Notes: generated by a model from the sequence alone, not told the origin. Positions 45,453 to 54,790 are shown, counted from the stretch's first letter. The stretch is 64,000 bases of DNA from Cymbomonas tetramitiformis (GCA_001247695.2 LGRX02027051.1:19584-83583), one strand, 5' to 3'. Numbers and translations: made by a program.

Positions 45453-46366
45453 TACTATCCCGTGGTCGGAGATGCGATATAAGGGTTTTCCTCCGTCCAT
45501 CCAGATTTAACTGTCATTTCTGCCATAGTAGAGTTTGCCATGATATGGGTGAGCTTTGCTTTTGAGTTTTTGGATATAACATGTGTGAAAATTTCTGTGT
45601 TTGGGTTATGGTCCATTATCAGTTCATTGAGGGAACAGTTGTCATTGTTGAAATAAGTTAGAAGATGCTTATTCTTCTCGACATGCTCTTGATATGACAT
45701 GTAATTTCCACCTGACACCCGCTGATTTGGGGTAATAGTACAGTTTTTGTCACCTATCTCTATGTAGGCATTTTTTGGATTATTTCCTGCCTTTCCTGCC
45801 CAGTCAGTGAGTGTGTCATATAATTCCTTTTGTTCATCTACTAGTGTGGCATCATTCATGTAACCGCTAGCTATGTAGAGCTCCAGACCGTTATTTCCTG
45901 AAAATTTTGTCATTACTGCCCTTTTTGCATCACCATCAATTGTGGTAACCGAGGTGGAAAGTGGTAAACTTTTCGGGTTCCATAAGATCATGGAACCAAT
46001 GGAAGCTCTTTCGTTTACATGAGATGTGCGGAATTGAATTCCTTTTTGTGTCATTAGGGTTTTAATTAATGCAAGGTTTTCAGTATTCACCTTGGTTTCT
46101 GATATACAAATTATATCGGCCCGTTTGTCAATTAAAAGATTGCAGATTGTTTCTAATTTAACCAAACTGTCTTTATCTTCTTTGTGGTGTCGGAGGCCTC
46201 TCATATTCATACCCATTATAATCAGACTGCCAGAGTGTTGTGCTAGTTGTAGTTTTGTAAGAGATGAGGCTAGTTGTAGCTTTGCCTGAGATGAGGTGAT
46301 TATAAGCAGTGTAGGTAGGTTTACACTCTTTGTTTTCAGGATTTGGCTTTGTAGGATGTGCATCAA
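45453..46366 (-). CDS. LINE APE-type endonuclease, with a frameshift before the last motif
   Basis: Nicks the target DNA for target-primed reverse transcription. Visible motifs: MNMRGL (Asn54), CISETKV (Glu90), GDKNC and THIMANS. The expected final SDH motif is not in this frame: the ORF ends ASPTTG, while SDHGIV is encoded at 45,453-45,470 two positions over, preceded by MDGGKPLYR in the same alternative frame. One indel near 45,473-45,500 therefore explains the break. Translation of the first 45 residues overlaps the preceding ORF and may not be native. Confidence 0.85.
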
Positions 46367-46631
46367 TTTTCGGGAGGTGAGATCTTAATGATTGTCGTAT
46401 GGTTGAGATGGCTTTGTTGTTTTCGTGTTTGGTTATTCTAGCTTCTCTGCCCGTTTGCGGAAGAATTCTAATGTTTAGGTTTTCAAGTTCGTATAGTAGA
46501 TCTCTGTTTAGTTGTGCTGCCGAGAAGAATTTAGTGTTGTGCAGGATGTGGAAGGCTTTGTGGGCTAGTGTAAAATTGAAAACCCCCACGTTGTTCGGGT
46601 GTACTCCCAGTTTCAAGGTTATGCGGTGCAC
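46173..46631 (-). CDS. Small LINE ORF upstream of the endonuclease
   Basis: 152 codons, hydrophilic, no recognisable domain; begins MHRITLKLGVHPNNVGVF. It overlaps the start of the endonuclease frame in another phase, and the overlap encodes a similar Thr/Ser/Gln-rich stretch in both frames. The two may once have been one ORF separated by a frameshift. Probably part of the endonuclease-bearing protein. Confidence 0.5.
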   Translation of the reverse strand: MHRITLKLGVHPNNVGVFNFTLAHKAFHILHNTKFFSAAQLNRDLLYELENLNIRILPQTGREARITKHENNKAISTIRQSLRSHLPKIDAHPTKPNPENKECKPTYTAYNHLISGKATTSLISYKTTTSTTLWQSDYNGYEYERPPTPQRR

Positions 46632-46695
46632 ACTTAGGTCTTGTGGGAAAGGTGTGAAACTGTCTTTCTAGTGTTTATTGGTAGAAAGATCAAAA

Positions 46696-47691
46696 TCACA
46701 ATAAATAATCTTTCTTTCTGGAATTATGGACCGCAGTTGACCATATTTCATTTATCACAAGGAGATGAATTTGAATGTTGGTGTTATTCGTATTCGAGGT
46801 GTGATGATATTTCCTATGTGATTCGATGGCTTCTGAAACAATTGTTTCATTAGTGGTGTGTGTCTTCCATTCCAGTCTGAAAGTTTCTATCAGAGTTTCT
46901 ATCTGCTTTGTAGGTGTGGCACCTCTCCGTGTGAGGATATGGTGGGAAGGTGAAGTCATATTTGGGCCGCTGGTTACCGCGTCATTTCCAGTGGGCTCCA
47001 GGTTTTTGAGCTCCAGTGTGTTGCGGATATTCTTGTCCAGCAGCTCTATTTCTTTCCTGATCTCTAATCGATATTTATGCATTTCCTTTTGCATTGTTTT
47101 GTCGCCATACTCCCCGCTACATAGGTCATGCTTTAGGTACTCGAAAAATGAGGTCTGGTGGGAACCTCTGTTCCACTGGGCCCATCTGAAAGCAGTTTTT
47201 GCTACCCATGTGCCACAGTTGTATGTATCTGTTTGAAATGTATCTTTGCTAATGGTAATTGTGAATACCTTATATTCTGTGGTGGCTTTGAGATTTTCCA
47301 GCCAAGTTCCGAGTGCTACCACAATCGTATTGATGGTTTCTCTTTCGGCTTTATCTCCAAAAGGGTCATATATGTAAGCTTCTATTTTCCCAGGTGATGA
47401 CAAGCGGATCATTATGAGGCGCCAGTGTATATTGTCACACACGCCTATTTGTGTGTGGCCATATTTCTTGAGTCTACTGATAATGAGTTGTGTGAATTTT
47501 TGGTCCCCCAATGTCATTTTTAGCATCATGTCTGTGAGGTCCATGGGGGCAATGGTACTCGGGTCCCGGATTTTCATTACGTCACCAACATGAGTTGCAT
47601 TTAACCACCCCTTTTCTGAGAACAGTGATTCCGTGGCCATCCTATTTCCATCTATTGCATTATCTTCGGTGCTTGCTCCACCGCTTAACAT
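46696..47691 (-). CDS. LINE-encoded Ulp1/C48-type cysteine protease
   Basis: 331 residues. The catalytic triad of SUMO-protease-like enzymes is visible: His89 in DNIHWRL, Asp109 in YIYDPFGD, Gln153 as the oxyanion residue and Cys159 in TDTYNCGTW, with normal spacing. The C-terminal 120 residues are charged and unassigned. The ATG overlaps the stop of the upstream ORF (ATGTTAA arrangement), suggesting coupled translation. Some transposable elements carry such proteases, perhaps for processing their own polyprotein or removing SUMO from host factors; which applies here is unknown. Confidence 0.85.
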   Translation of the reverse strand: MLSGGASTEDNAIDGNRMATESLFSEKGWLNATHVGDVMKIRDPSTIAPMDLTDMMLKMTLGDQKFTQLIISRLKKYGHTQIGVCDNIHWRLIMIRLSSPGKIEAYIYDPFGDKAERETINTIVVALGTWLENLKATTEYKVFTITISKDTFQTDTYNCGTWVAKTAFRWAQWNRGSHQTSFFEYLKHDLCSGEYGDKTMQKEMHKYRLEIRKEIELLDKNIRNTLELKNLEPTGNDAVTSGPNMTSPSHHILTRRGATPTKQIETLIETFRLEWKTHTTNETIVSEAIESHRKYHHTSNTNNTNIQIHLLVINEIWSTAVHNSRKKDYLL

Positions 47692-48122
47692 CTGATCAGG
47701 ACATTATGTTGTTCGGTATCATTGCCCTTCTTGCGGTGGATTTTATATTTCGTTAATTTTAGGGGTGATTTCATTTTAGATTTCTTTGTATTTTGGGTGC
47801 GTGCCCTCTCCCAGAGCCGTGCCATTTGGGGGTTTTGTATCATGTATTTCAAGGCGCCCTTACTGATCCTTTTGCATGCCTTAGGTCTCTTGTGAGCTAA
47901 TAAGTGTATTATGACTCTAGGCCCTGGAAAATATTGTTTAGAGTTCAACTTCATTTTGCTAAGTCCCGCCATTAAATGAAAAAGCATGATAGCGGGCCCG
48001 TAAGTGATTTTTTGCAGTTCTGCTCGTGTCTTAATATTCTCCTCACATCTCAAGAGGTGTCGCATTATGTAATATGTCATAATTATGCTGCCGCTTATGT
48101 CTTTATCAATTATTATCTCCAT
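47685..48122 (-). CDS. First small ORF of the LINE
   Basis: 145 codons, strongly basic toward the C-terminus (KKSKMKSPLKLTKYKIHRKK), with a hydrophobic N-terminal half. No known domain. A basic tail would suit nucleic-acid binding, as in LINE ORF1 proteins, but this is inference. Its stop overlaps the protease start. Confidence 0.55.
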   Translation of the reverse strand: MEIIIDKDISGSIIMTYYIMRHLLRCEENIKTRAELQKITYGPAIMLFHLMAGLSKMKLNSKQYFPGPRVIIHLLAHKRPKACKRISKGALKYMIQNPQMARLWERARTQNTKKSKMKSPLKLTKYKIHRKKGNDTEQHNVLIRC

Positions 48123-48310
48123 TTAAAATATGTCTCGGTCCGTGCTGGGTTTACTAAGTACAGTCTTAAGTTCTCAAGGTGACTTGTAGTTTTACCGACA
48201 GAAAGGGTAGCATAATGATTCGGGAATAGAAAAGTGCAAAATGGGGAATAGAAATTTCAATCTGTTTTTGGGGAATAGGTTTGTGACACATGCATATGCG
48301 TCTAAAATTT

Positions 48311-48363
48311 TGCGTTTAAATTTTTAATAATGCGTTTAAATTTTTAATAATGCGTTTAAATTT
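48311..48363. repeat. 20-bp tandem repeat, about 2.7 copies
   Basis: TGCGTTTAAATTTTTAATAA repeated from 48,311 to 48,363, next to the left inverted end. Confidence 0.8.
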
Positions 48364-48401
48364 TTTCCCCCCACCCATCTGTTCACTTTCGTTTTGCAAA
48401 C

Positions 48402-48530
48402 ATGAGGAAGCCTCCGAAAAAGTACACTAGGGTGTGCCTTTCTTGCGATAAAGGCGGGCGTCGTTGTACTATTGAACACACTGATGGTATGCATTTTATT
48501 GTCCTCTATTCAAGAAAGAGGACAGGGTAA
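48402..48530 (+). CDS. Tiny ORF with a possible zinc-binding pattern
   Basis: 42 codons beginning MRKPPKKYTRVCLSCDKG. Cys-x2-Cys, Cys and His residues (CLSC, RRC, EHTDGMH) could bind zinc. A GTATGC after the THTD-like region could be an intron donor, so this may be the first exon of a longer gene. No homologous family recognised; it lies inside the palindrome-rich element. Confidence 0.25.
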   Translation: MRKPPKKYTRVCLSCDKGGRRCTIEHTDGMHFIVLYSRKRTG

Positions 48531-48647
48531 AAGATTCTCCATCAAAAATGAAAGGTGCGTTGCCCTTGCTTTCCACGGTTCCCTTGTACAGTTGACTACA
48601 TAATAAGTGTTAGGAACAACTTTGTTTGCGCAAGCAAGATTACGGGG

Positions 48648-48785
48648 CTTTCATTGAACCAGATACGGGGCTTTCGTTGAACCAGGTACGGGGCTTTCAT
48701 TGAACTAGATACAGGGCTTTCGTTGAACCAGATACGTGGCTTTCGTTGAACCAGATATGGGGCTTTCAGTGAACCGGATACGTAA
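48648..48785. repeat. 23-bp tandem repeat, six copies
   Basis: Units of GGGGCTTTCATTGAACCAGATAC with single-base variants, head to tail with no spacers. Confidence 0.85.
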
Positions 48786-49603
48786 TTCTACGCGAGTTCC
48801 TGACCACGATACCGAGTGTGCAGGCAATTCTGCTCAAATTAGAATGGGTTGGAAGCAAGATCCGTTCGGAATCTAGGATGCTTGACGGTTCTTGTGAGGG
48901 GGGTAATCATGGGCGTGATTCGAGCCAACTCGACTCACGCCCAACAGGGACGCATCCTGCACAACATGAACATATCACGCATATCATATAAGCATAATAA
49001 ACACATACTGACCGTTTGGCAGTGCAATTTCACCTCTAGCGGAAACGCGGATGTCAACCGCGTCCACGTTTCCGCTAGGCGTTTCTTCCCTCATTCGCGC
49101 GCTCGTTTGCAAGAGAGCCTGGGCAACGGATGAGGGAAGCGTTAGCAAAAATAGTATTTCGTATGCGTTGTTTTCCCTAAACAAATTGCACAAACTGAAC
49201 GGTCAACCACACATCTCGTTGTGGGATGACGCGTTCATTTGGCGGAAGCGGACCGTGGAATTTAAGGAATTTGAAACCCGCAATAGTTGCGCTATGGGGT
49301 TTCATCTTCTTTGAAGCGAAACGGGTACCCACATCATACTAAGTAGGAATATGTGATAATATTTTGAAGCAAAAGATTACTCAGATTAGTATTCAATCTT
49401 AGAGATCTTTATTTCGCTGGACAGGGGCACACTCCCGGAGAGAAAGCCTTCCGCCTTTAGTTAAAATTGCATATTTAACAAATCAAACAGTGAGTATTTT
49501 CTTTAAGTATTTTCAGACGGTAATACTTAAACACTGGTAATACTTAAACACTGAGTGTTGTCTCGCGTGTTGTCACCATGCCTTAGAAACTCACCATCTC
49601 ACT

Positions 49604-50155
49604 CCCAAAGTGACCAAAAACCGTTCGATCGCCGATCGTTCGGTTTTTGGTCACTTTGGGAACGCGTCTGAAAATACTCAGTGTTGTCTCGCGTGTTGTC
49701 ACCAAGCCTAAACTCGCGATCTTACTCCCAAAGTGACCAAAAACCGTTCGATCGCCGATCGTTCGGTTTTTGGTCACTTTGGGAACACGTCTGAAAATAC
49801 TCAGTGTTGTCTCGCGTGTTGTCACCAAGCCTAAACTCACGATCTTACTCCCAAAGTGACCAAAAACCGTTCGATCGCCGATCGTTCGGTTTTTGGTCAC
49901 TTTGGGAACACGTCTGAAAATACTCAGTGTTGTTTCGCGTGTTGTCACCAAGCCTAAACTCGCGATCTTACTCCCAAAGTGACCAAAAACCGTTCGATCG
50001 CCGATCGTTCGGTTTTTGGTCACTTTGGGAACACGTCTGAAAATACTCAGTGGTTTCGCGTGTTGTCACCAAGCCTAAACTCACGATCACTCCCAAAGTG
50101 ACCAAAAACCGTTCGATCGCCGATCGTTCGGTTTTTGGTCACTTTGGGAACACGT
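49604..50155. repeat. Five tandem 60-bp palindromes at 123-bp spacing
   Basis: Palindromes start at 49,604, 49,727, 49,850, 49,973 and 50,092. Each has 20-bp arms (CCCAAAGTGACCAAAAACCG and its complement) around a CGATCG-containing centre. The roughly 63-bp linkers are nearly identical too. Because 123 is divisible by three, frames stay open through the array and create long but probably meaningless ORFs. Confidence 0.9.
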
Positions 50156-50248
50156 CTGAAAATACCTGGAGAAAATACCAGACAGGTCTTTGCAACCAAG
50201 CCGACTTCAGTTCTCACATAAACGTACTGTACGGTTTACGCCCTCCCG

Positions 50249-50315
50249 AATCTGGAATTCACGGCCGTGAATATTAATTTCACGGCCGTGAATATTAAAT
50301 TCACGGCCGTGAATA
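50249..50315. repeat. Three TTCACGGCCGTGAA palindromes
   Basis: Three perfect 14-bp palindromes joined by TATTAA-type linkers (about 23 bp apart). Could be protein-binding sites or merely repeat expansion. Confidence 0.75.
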
Positions 50316-50534
50316 TTTCACTGCACGTATGTATACCCCACACTGTTTGCGAGTAAATTAGATTGGGAAAACATTTTCCAACGTTCGTAATGCACATAGA
50401 TATATCATTTAGACTCTTAGGTAGGAGTTTTTTGAGCTCTTGACTGAGCCGATCCGTGGCCGCATCAGCTCAGTTTGCAGTCGCGACTGCGAGCTAAGCT
50501 GAGAGGCCCTTATAACTTTCATGCACATCGCATC

Positions 50535-51440
50535 AAAACTCAAACAGCGGAGGGGTTCTCGTGCGTTCTAGCGCACGATACTTGGCACCAATATTGCTAA
50601 CAGCAATATTGGTGCACCCTCAAACGCACAACCTCTGATGTAAGCTATGCGCAAAACGCGTGCTACACATAATGGGTTTGGGTACATGCAAACCCAAACC
50701 CAAACATGCCAAACAGCAAAGGGCTTCCCGTGAGTTCCAGCGCACGTAACTTTGCAAAAGTATCACTAAGATATATATCTTTTAGTTGCCAAAGGCCTAA
50801 GGCCTCAAAAGCCTTGTGCACGAAGCCATCAATTTATTTCTTTGGAGATTTATTGGGTTTGTGTTCGAGTTTACCCAAACCCAATACATGCCAAACTGAA
50901 TAGCAATTCCCGTGCGTTATAGCGCGCGAAACTATGCACACATATTTACAAGACACATATCTTTCAGTTCTCAGAAGCTCAAGGTTTGAGATAACTTGTT
51001 GGCAAAACCATCAATTTATTTCTTTGGCAGATCTATTGGGCTTGGGTTCGAATGTTTCCAAACCCAATACATGCTAAACAGCGAAGGGCTTCCCGTGCGT
51101 TCTAGCGCACGTAACTGCGTAGAAATATTGCCAAGATAATTATCTTTGATATATTCGAAGCACAAGGTCTAAGAAAGTCTGTGCGCAAAATGGTATTACT
51201 ATTTCTTTGACACAGATTTTAGCGTGATATACAAACTCATAAATCTGGGTCAAAGAAATAATATGTTAACTTCGCGCACAAGCTATCGCAAAACTTGCAC
51301 TTCAGGAAAGTGAAATATATGCATCTTATCATTATATTTTGCAAAGTTACGTGCGCTGGAACTCACGGGAAGCCCTTCGCTGTTTGGCATGTTTGGGTTT
51401 GGGTTTCAAACCCAAAAGGCATCATGCCAGCACGCGGCCG
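50535..51440. repeat. Diverged direct and inverted repeats around GCTTCCCGTGNGTTCTAGCGCACG
   Basis: Units of about 180 bp with AAACCCAAACC, CATGCCAAACAGC and a CGTGCGTTCTAGCGCACG hairpin start near 50,550, 50,705, 50,887 and 51,069; an inverted copy lies at 51,345-51,415. No coding sequence seen in 50,280-51,890. Confidence 0.7.
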
Positions 51441-51977
51441 TCTTTAATATACTCAACGGCTTGCCATATGCTCTTGAGGGTGCACTGATATTGATATGAA
51501 CAATATCACTGCCAAGTTTCGTGAGAAGATTCTCACGAAAACCCCTATTATGCAAAGCCGCAAGTGGTTGAAACCATCTCACACCGCACCAACTTAGCTG
51601 CCAGTCGCGAAGGCTAAGCTGATGCGGTTGCGGATGGGGCCAATCGATAGCTCAAACGAAAGGTATTCACCTAATGAATACAAACGCTTTAGAATCGAAT
51701 GGTGGAAAAAATTATGTTTCATGCTACATGCAAAAAATTGTTTAGAAGAAGGGGGTGTGCCAGACGCAAAATATTGCACACGCTGAACCGCTTGCGCTTG
51801 TACCTCCGGGTAACCGAGTACGCTAGTCAAACTGCTTGATTTTTTTTTTTTTGGCGCTCGATTGAATTAATTAATGGTTACATGTGACATATCATCTATT
51901 CCCCAAAAACAGATTGAAATTTCTATTCCCCATTTTGCACTTTTCTATTCCTCGATAACCTTTTTTCCGACAGAAAG

Positions 51978-52700
51978 TATAGATTTATTTTCGGTCCATA
52001 TCAGATTGAAAGTAGACTTTTTTAAGTTATCCGTCCACCGCGTTAGATTTGCAATATATCGCCGCATTATTTCCGAGCTCCGTATTAGTTTATCTGTACC
52101 CCGCTTGGCTACATCCCGCAATTGGTTGTTTGAAAGCCAAAACAGGTTATCCGAAGACCGCTTTAAGTTAGAACCGGACCGCTTCAGGTTATCTATCAGC
52201 ATATTAAAGTTATCTAACCTCCGTGTTGCGTTAGCCGCATGCTGCTTCGGGTTTCCCGAGTCCTGTGATTGTTTATCCTTTAGCCGCTTACATTTGTTGG
52301 TTGTCCTTATCCGGCTGACTGCATTCCATTTCAAGTTACCTGCATTACTTGGTGAGTGTGCTGAAAACCGCTTTGGGTGTGAGACCGTCCGCATCAATCT
52401 ATCTGTTGGCTTATTAAAGTTATCAAGCCACAGTATTGAGTTGGCCGTATGCCGCCTCCAGCTTATTAAGCTCCAAGTCTGTTTATCCAGGAACCGCTTC
52501 AAGTTTTTATCAGTACTATTACGGTGTATTGCATTCAGTTCTAAGTTGTTAAAACACCAAGCTAAGTTTGCCGTGACCCGCTTCAGGTTAGCAGCAAACC
52601 GCTTCGAAAAGTATATGGGTTTATTTTTGTTATTTGTTAACCGCATGTTGTTTTCTAAGCACCGTGTAAGTGTTATTAAACTTTCTGTATAATGCATTGA
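51978..52700 (-). other. Open frame built from degenerate 30-36 bp repeats
   Basis: A minus-strand frame of about 240 codons keeps returning to words such as NLKR, DNL and RRxTAN at intervals of about 10-12 residues (DNLKRSGSNLKRSSDNLFWL is typical). The plus strand is also open with LSxxRF periodicity, so openness may be a by-product of the repeat. It directly adjoins the LINE once the element at 48,206-51,966 is removed, and its frame continues about 25 codons into that flank before a stop. It may be a LINE 5' ORF or a satellite-like sequence. Confidence 0.4.
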
Positions 52701-52764
52701 GTTATCAGTATGCCGTAAGAGGTCGCGAAGAAGACGCCATAAACCCAAAAACAAAATCAGTCTA

Positions 52765-53335
52765 TAGCTTATCCCAAACCGATGCTGCTCAAACTTTGTA
52801 TGCGTATTCAAAGTGAGTTGAATAAAACGTGAGAACAAGGTGGGTCCGATGTGGTTGGGTGTGATCCCAAGCTAGGTTGCCCTAGACTTCCACCCCTCAA
52901 GAAAGCGCGCCCCTCCTCGCCATCGGAAAATCTGCGACACAAGCTGCACAAAACGAGTATCGTGAGTCGGCACATATGCATAAACAAACTGAAAAATAAA
53001 AGCAGTCAAACACTTCCGAAATCCCTGCGCATAACACAGCAGCCACGACATCGTTCCGCCCATGAGGCGAAGCGAAGGACCGTTGAGAAAATTATGAGCA
53101 GTGAATGTTGGTGCGCAGCTCTTTATCCTTGAGCGAGTCAACGCCAACGGCAATCGTATCCGCGATATCGATGGAAGATAAATAGATGATATGTTTTAAT
53201 AATCCTGGAAATTAAATTCACGATGACACGCGAGACGATGCGAGACGATATGACCGTCACGCTGGTTCAGAATTTTTCCAGGAATGAGACGGAAACCACG
53301 TTCCAGTTCCAGCGCGTCATATTCCCTTCGCTTTT
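52765..53335 (-). repeat. Dispersed repeat, copy B (inverted relative to copy A)
   Basis: Reverse complement of 9,530-10,233, lacking its 122-bp insertion. Differences are scattered single bases and small indels. Confidence 0.8.
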
Positions 53336-53527
53336 TACGATGTAGGCGATCATACGATGCGAAACAGAAATATGAAACGTGATGCGAAATAACTGAAGTG
53401 CGAAGGGACATGCGGAGTAACTGAAGTGCGACATGCGAAACGTGATAAGTCAAGAGAAGCTAAGAACTGAAGTGCGAAACGTGATGCGAAACTAAGAACT
53501 GAAAATGCGGAAGGGACTTACCTTAAA

Positions 53528-53757
53528 TTAAGTCTTGGGAAGCTTCGCAGGACGCTGTCCAAGTCCAATGAGTTCAGCCGCACGTTCTACAGCAGTCTTC
53601 TGCACAGGTGGCAGCAAAACTTCCGCGTCCATCAAGTTTGGGATAGGTTGGGGACTAGGAGTGGGTATCAAAGGAGCTGTGGGCACTGGGAGGCCTTCGA
53701 CTGGAGCTGAGTGCGGATCAAACTTAGCTAAAAGAGCTAGCAGCTCCTCCTTTGTCA
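53528..53757 (-). CDS. Small Pro/Leu-rich hypothetical ORF
   Basis: 75 codons reading TKEELLALLAKFDPHSAPVE, then a Pro-rich linker and an Ala/Leu helix ending GLGQRPAKLPKT. No known family. The frame has no ATG at its start and overlaps the stop of the upstream ORF at 53,755, so it may be reached by frameshifting from it. Confidence 0.35.
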
Positions 53758-54195
53758 ACTGAGATGCGACGGTTTTTTCTGCTCATCTCGCACGTTTTTT
53801 TCAGTGATGCGACGAGACCCAACAAGGTACTTCCCTTCTAAGTTAGTTCTCCAATCGTACTCACTTTCCTTTGATTCTGTGTCGCAGCTATGGTATATTT
53901 GAGCCCATAACTCCTCAGCCTCTGACAACTGACCAACTGGTGCACACTCTACTTCTTTGACCATAGATATCTTGCACCCTCGTCGCTCACTTTCCAACAA
54001 AATTCGCTTTTTCCCTTTCTTACAAATTTCCTTTTTCAGGTAAGCCCTTTCGCTAGTAGACGACCCTTGACCTTCGAATGTGGGCTCAGGCACGTCGTGT
54101 CGAACTATGTTTGTTGTCGCGTCAACCAGATCAGGTTCAGCCTCAGCGAGCTCAAATGCTTCCTCGTAATAGTCAATGCACTGTGATTCTGCCAT
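53755..54195 (-). CDS. Hypothetical acidic ORF next to the viral region
   Basis: 147 codons from the ATG at 54,195 (MAESQCIDYYEEAFELAEAE). Acidic N-terminus, a Lys/Arg-rich middle (KKEICKKGKKRILLESERR) and a Trp/Tyr-containing C-terminal part (YDWRTNLEGKYLVGSRR). I do not recognise it. It lies between the dispersed repeat and the hairpin array, and could belong to the host, the virus or a transposon. Confidence 0.4.
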   Translation of the reverse strand: MAESQCIDYYEEAFELAEAEPDLVDATTNIVRHDVPEPTFEGQGSSTSERAYLKKEICKKGKKRILLESERRGCKISMVKEVECAPVGQLSEAEELWAQIYHSCDTESKESEYDWRTNLEGKYLVGSRRITEKNVRDEQKKPSHLS

Positions 54196-54460
54196 GGTAC
54201 TTTTACGAAAAGAATGATACAATGATATGATATATCTAAACAACTGTGACGTGCGAAAGCAGGGATCGATGATACCTGTTGACGGCTGCAACGTTTATTC
54301 AGGGGCTGCATTTTATTCAGGGTCTTTAAATTAATTACTGTTCATATCATCGCACGTTCTGCCAAGTGTACTGAATTGATTGTATCAGATATTTGTGACA
54401 ATTTCCTGCCAGCTGTCTCGAAAGCACTGGCAACTTCGGCTCAATGTAACGATCGACTTT

Positions 54461-54790
54461 CAAAAAAGTGTATGACGTTCTTATATAAACTGGTCATAGT
54501 CTTTTTTACGTTACCTGGCTTCAAAAAAGACTATGACGTTTTTATATAAACTGGTCATAGTCTTTTCTACGTTACCTGGCTTCAAAAAAGACTATGACAT
54601 TTTTATATAAACTGGTCATAGTCTTTTCTACGTTACCTGGCTTCAAAAAAGACTATGACATTTTTATATAAACTGGTCATAGTCTTTTCTACGTTACCTT
54701 GCTTCAAAAAAGACTATGACATTTTTATATAAACTGGTCATAGTCTTTTTAGCGGGTCATGCCTTTAAAAAAGACTATGACGCGTTTATA
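54461..54790. repeat. 60-bp hairpin-forming tandem repeat, six copies
   Basis: Each unit carries AAAAGACTATGAC and its inverse GTCATAGTCTTTT around TTTTTATATAAACTG, then a TACGTTACCTGGCTTC linker. Units begin near 54,461 and every 60 bp to 54,761. It lies directly upstream of the virus-like genes and could be a viral origin or structural repeat, but no function is shown. Confidence 0.85.

Larger units (their letters stand above)
36411..48205 (-). mobile_element. Large LINE retrotransposon with Ulp1 protease and methyltransferase-like domain, interrupted by two DNA transposons
   Basis: Minus-strand ORFs in order: a small basic ORF (48,122), a Ulp1-type protease, a short ORF, an APE endonuclease, then a long Pol. 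Removing the two inserted transposons (41,764-42,847 and 43,890-44,924, each with one target-site copy) gives one open Pol frame of about 2,170 codons, from the TAG at 45,450 to 36,792. Endonuclease plus RT with no integrase and a repeat tail identify a non-LTR element. The 5' boundary is uncertain: 51,967-52,760 may be a further 5' part separated by the element at 48,206-51,966. Confidence 0.85.
48206..51966. mobile_element. Palindrome-rich element with long inverted ends and 11-bp target duplication
   Basis: About 55 bp near each end (48,222-48,282 and 51,894-51,952) are near-perfect inverted copies, containing GGGAATAGAAAAGTGCAAAA and AATTTCAATCTG. CCGACAGAAAG occurs directly outside both ends (48,195-48,205 and 51,967-51,977). 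Long inverted ends with a duplication of 9-11 bp are the hallmark of Mutator-like elements, here non-autonomous since no transposase is visible. The interior is almost entirely tandem repeats and palindromes, listed separately. Confidence 0.78.

Noticed and set aside
48648..48785. CRISPR-like array of short repeats
   Set aside because: The 23-bp units are head to tail without spacers, and the DNA is eukaryotic.
49583..50023. Minus-strand ORF with repeating VTKNRTIGDRTVFGHFGS units
   Set aside because: It exists only because the 123-bp palindrome repeat is divisible by three; other frames through the array are open as well, and there is no support for translation.
51874..52692. 272-codon plus-strand ORF with LSxxRF periodicity
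   Set aside because: It overlaps the inverted end of the element at 48,206-51,966 and a comparable ORF on the opposite strand; both are better explained by degenerate tandem repeats.
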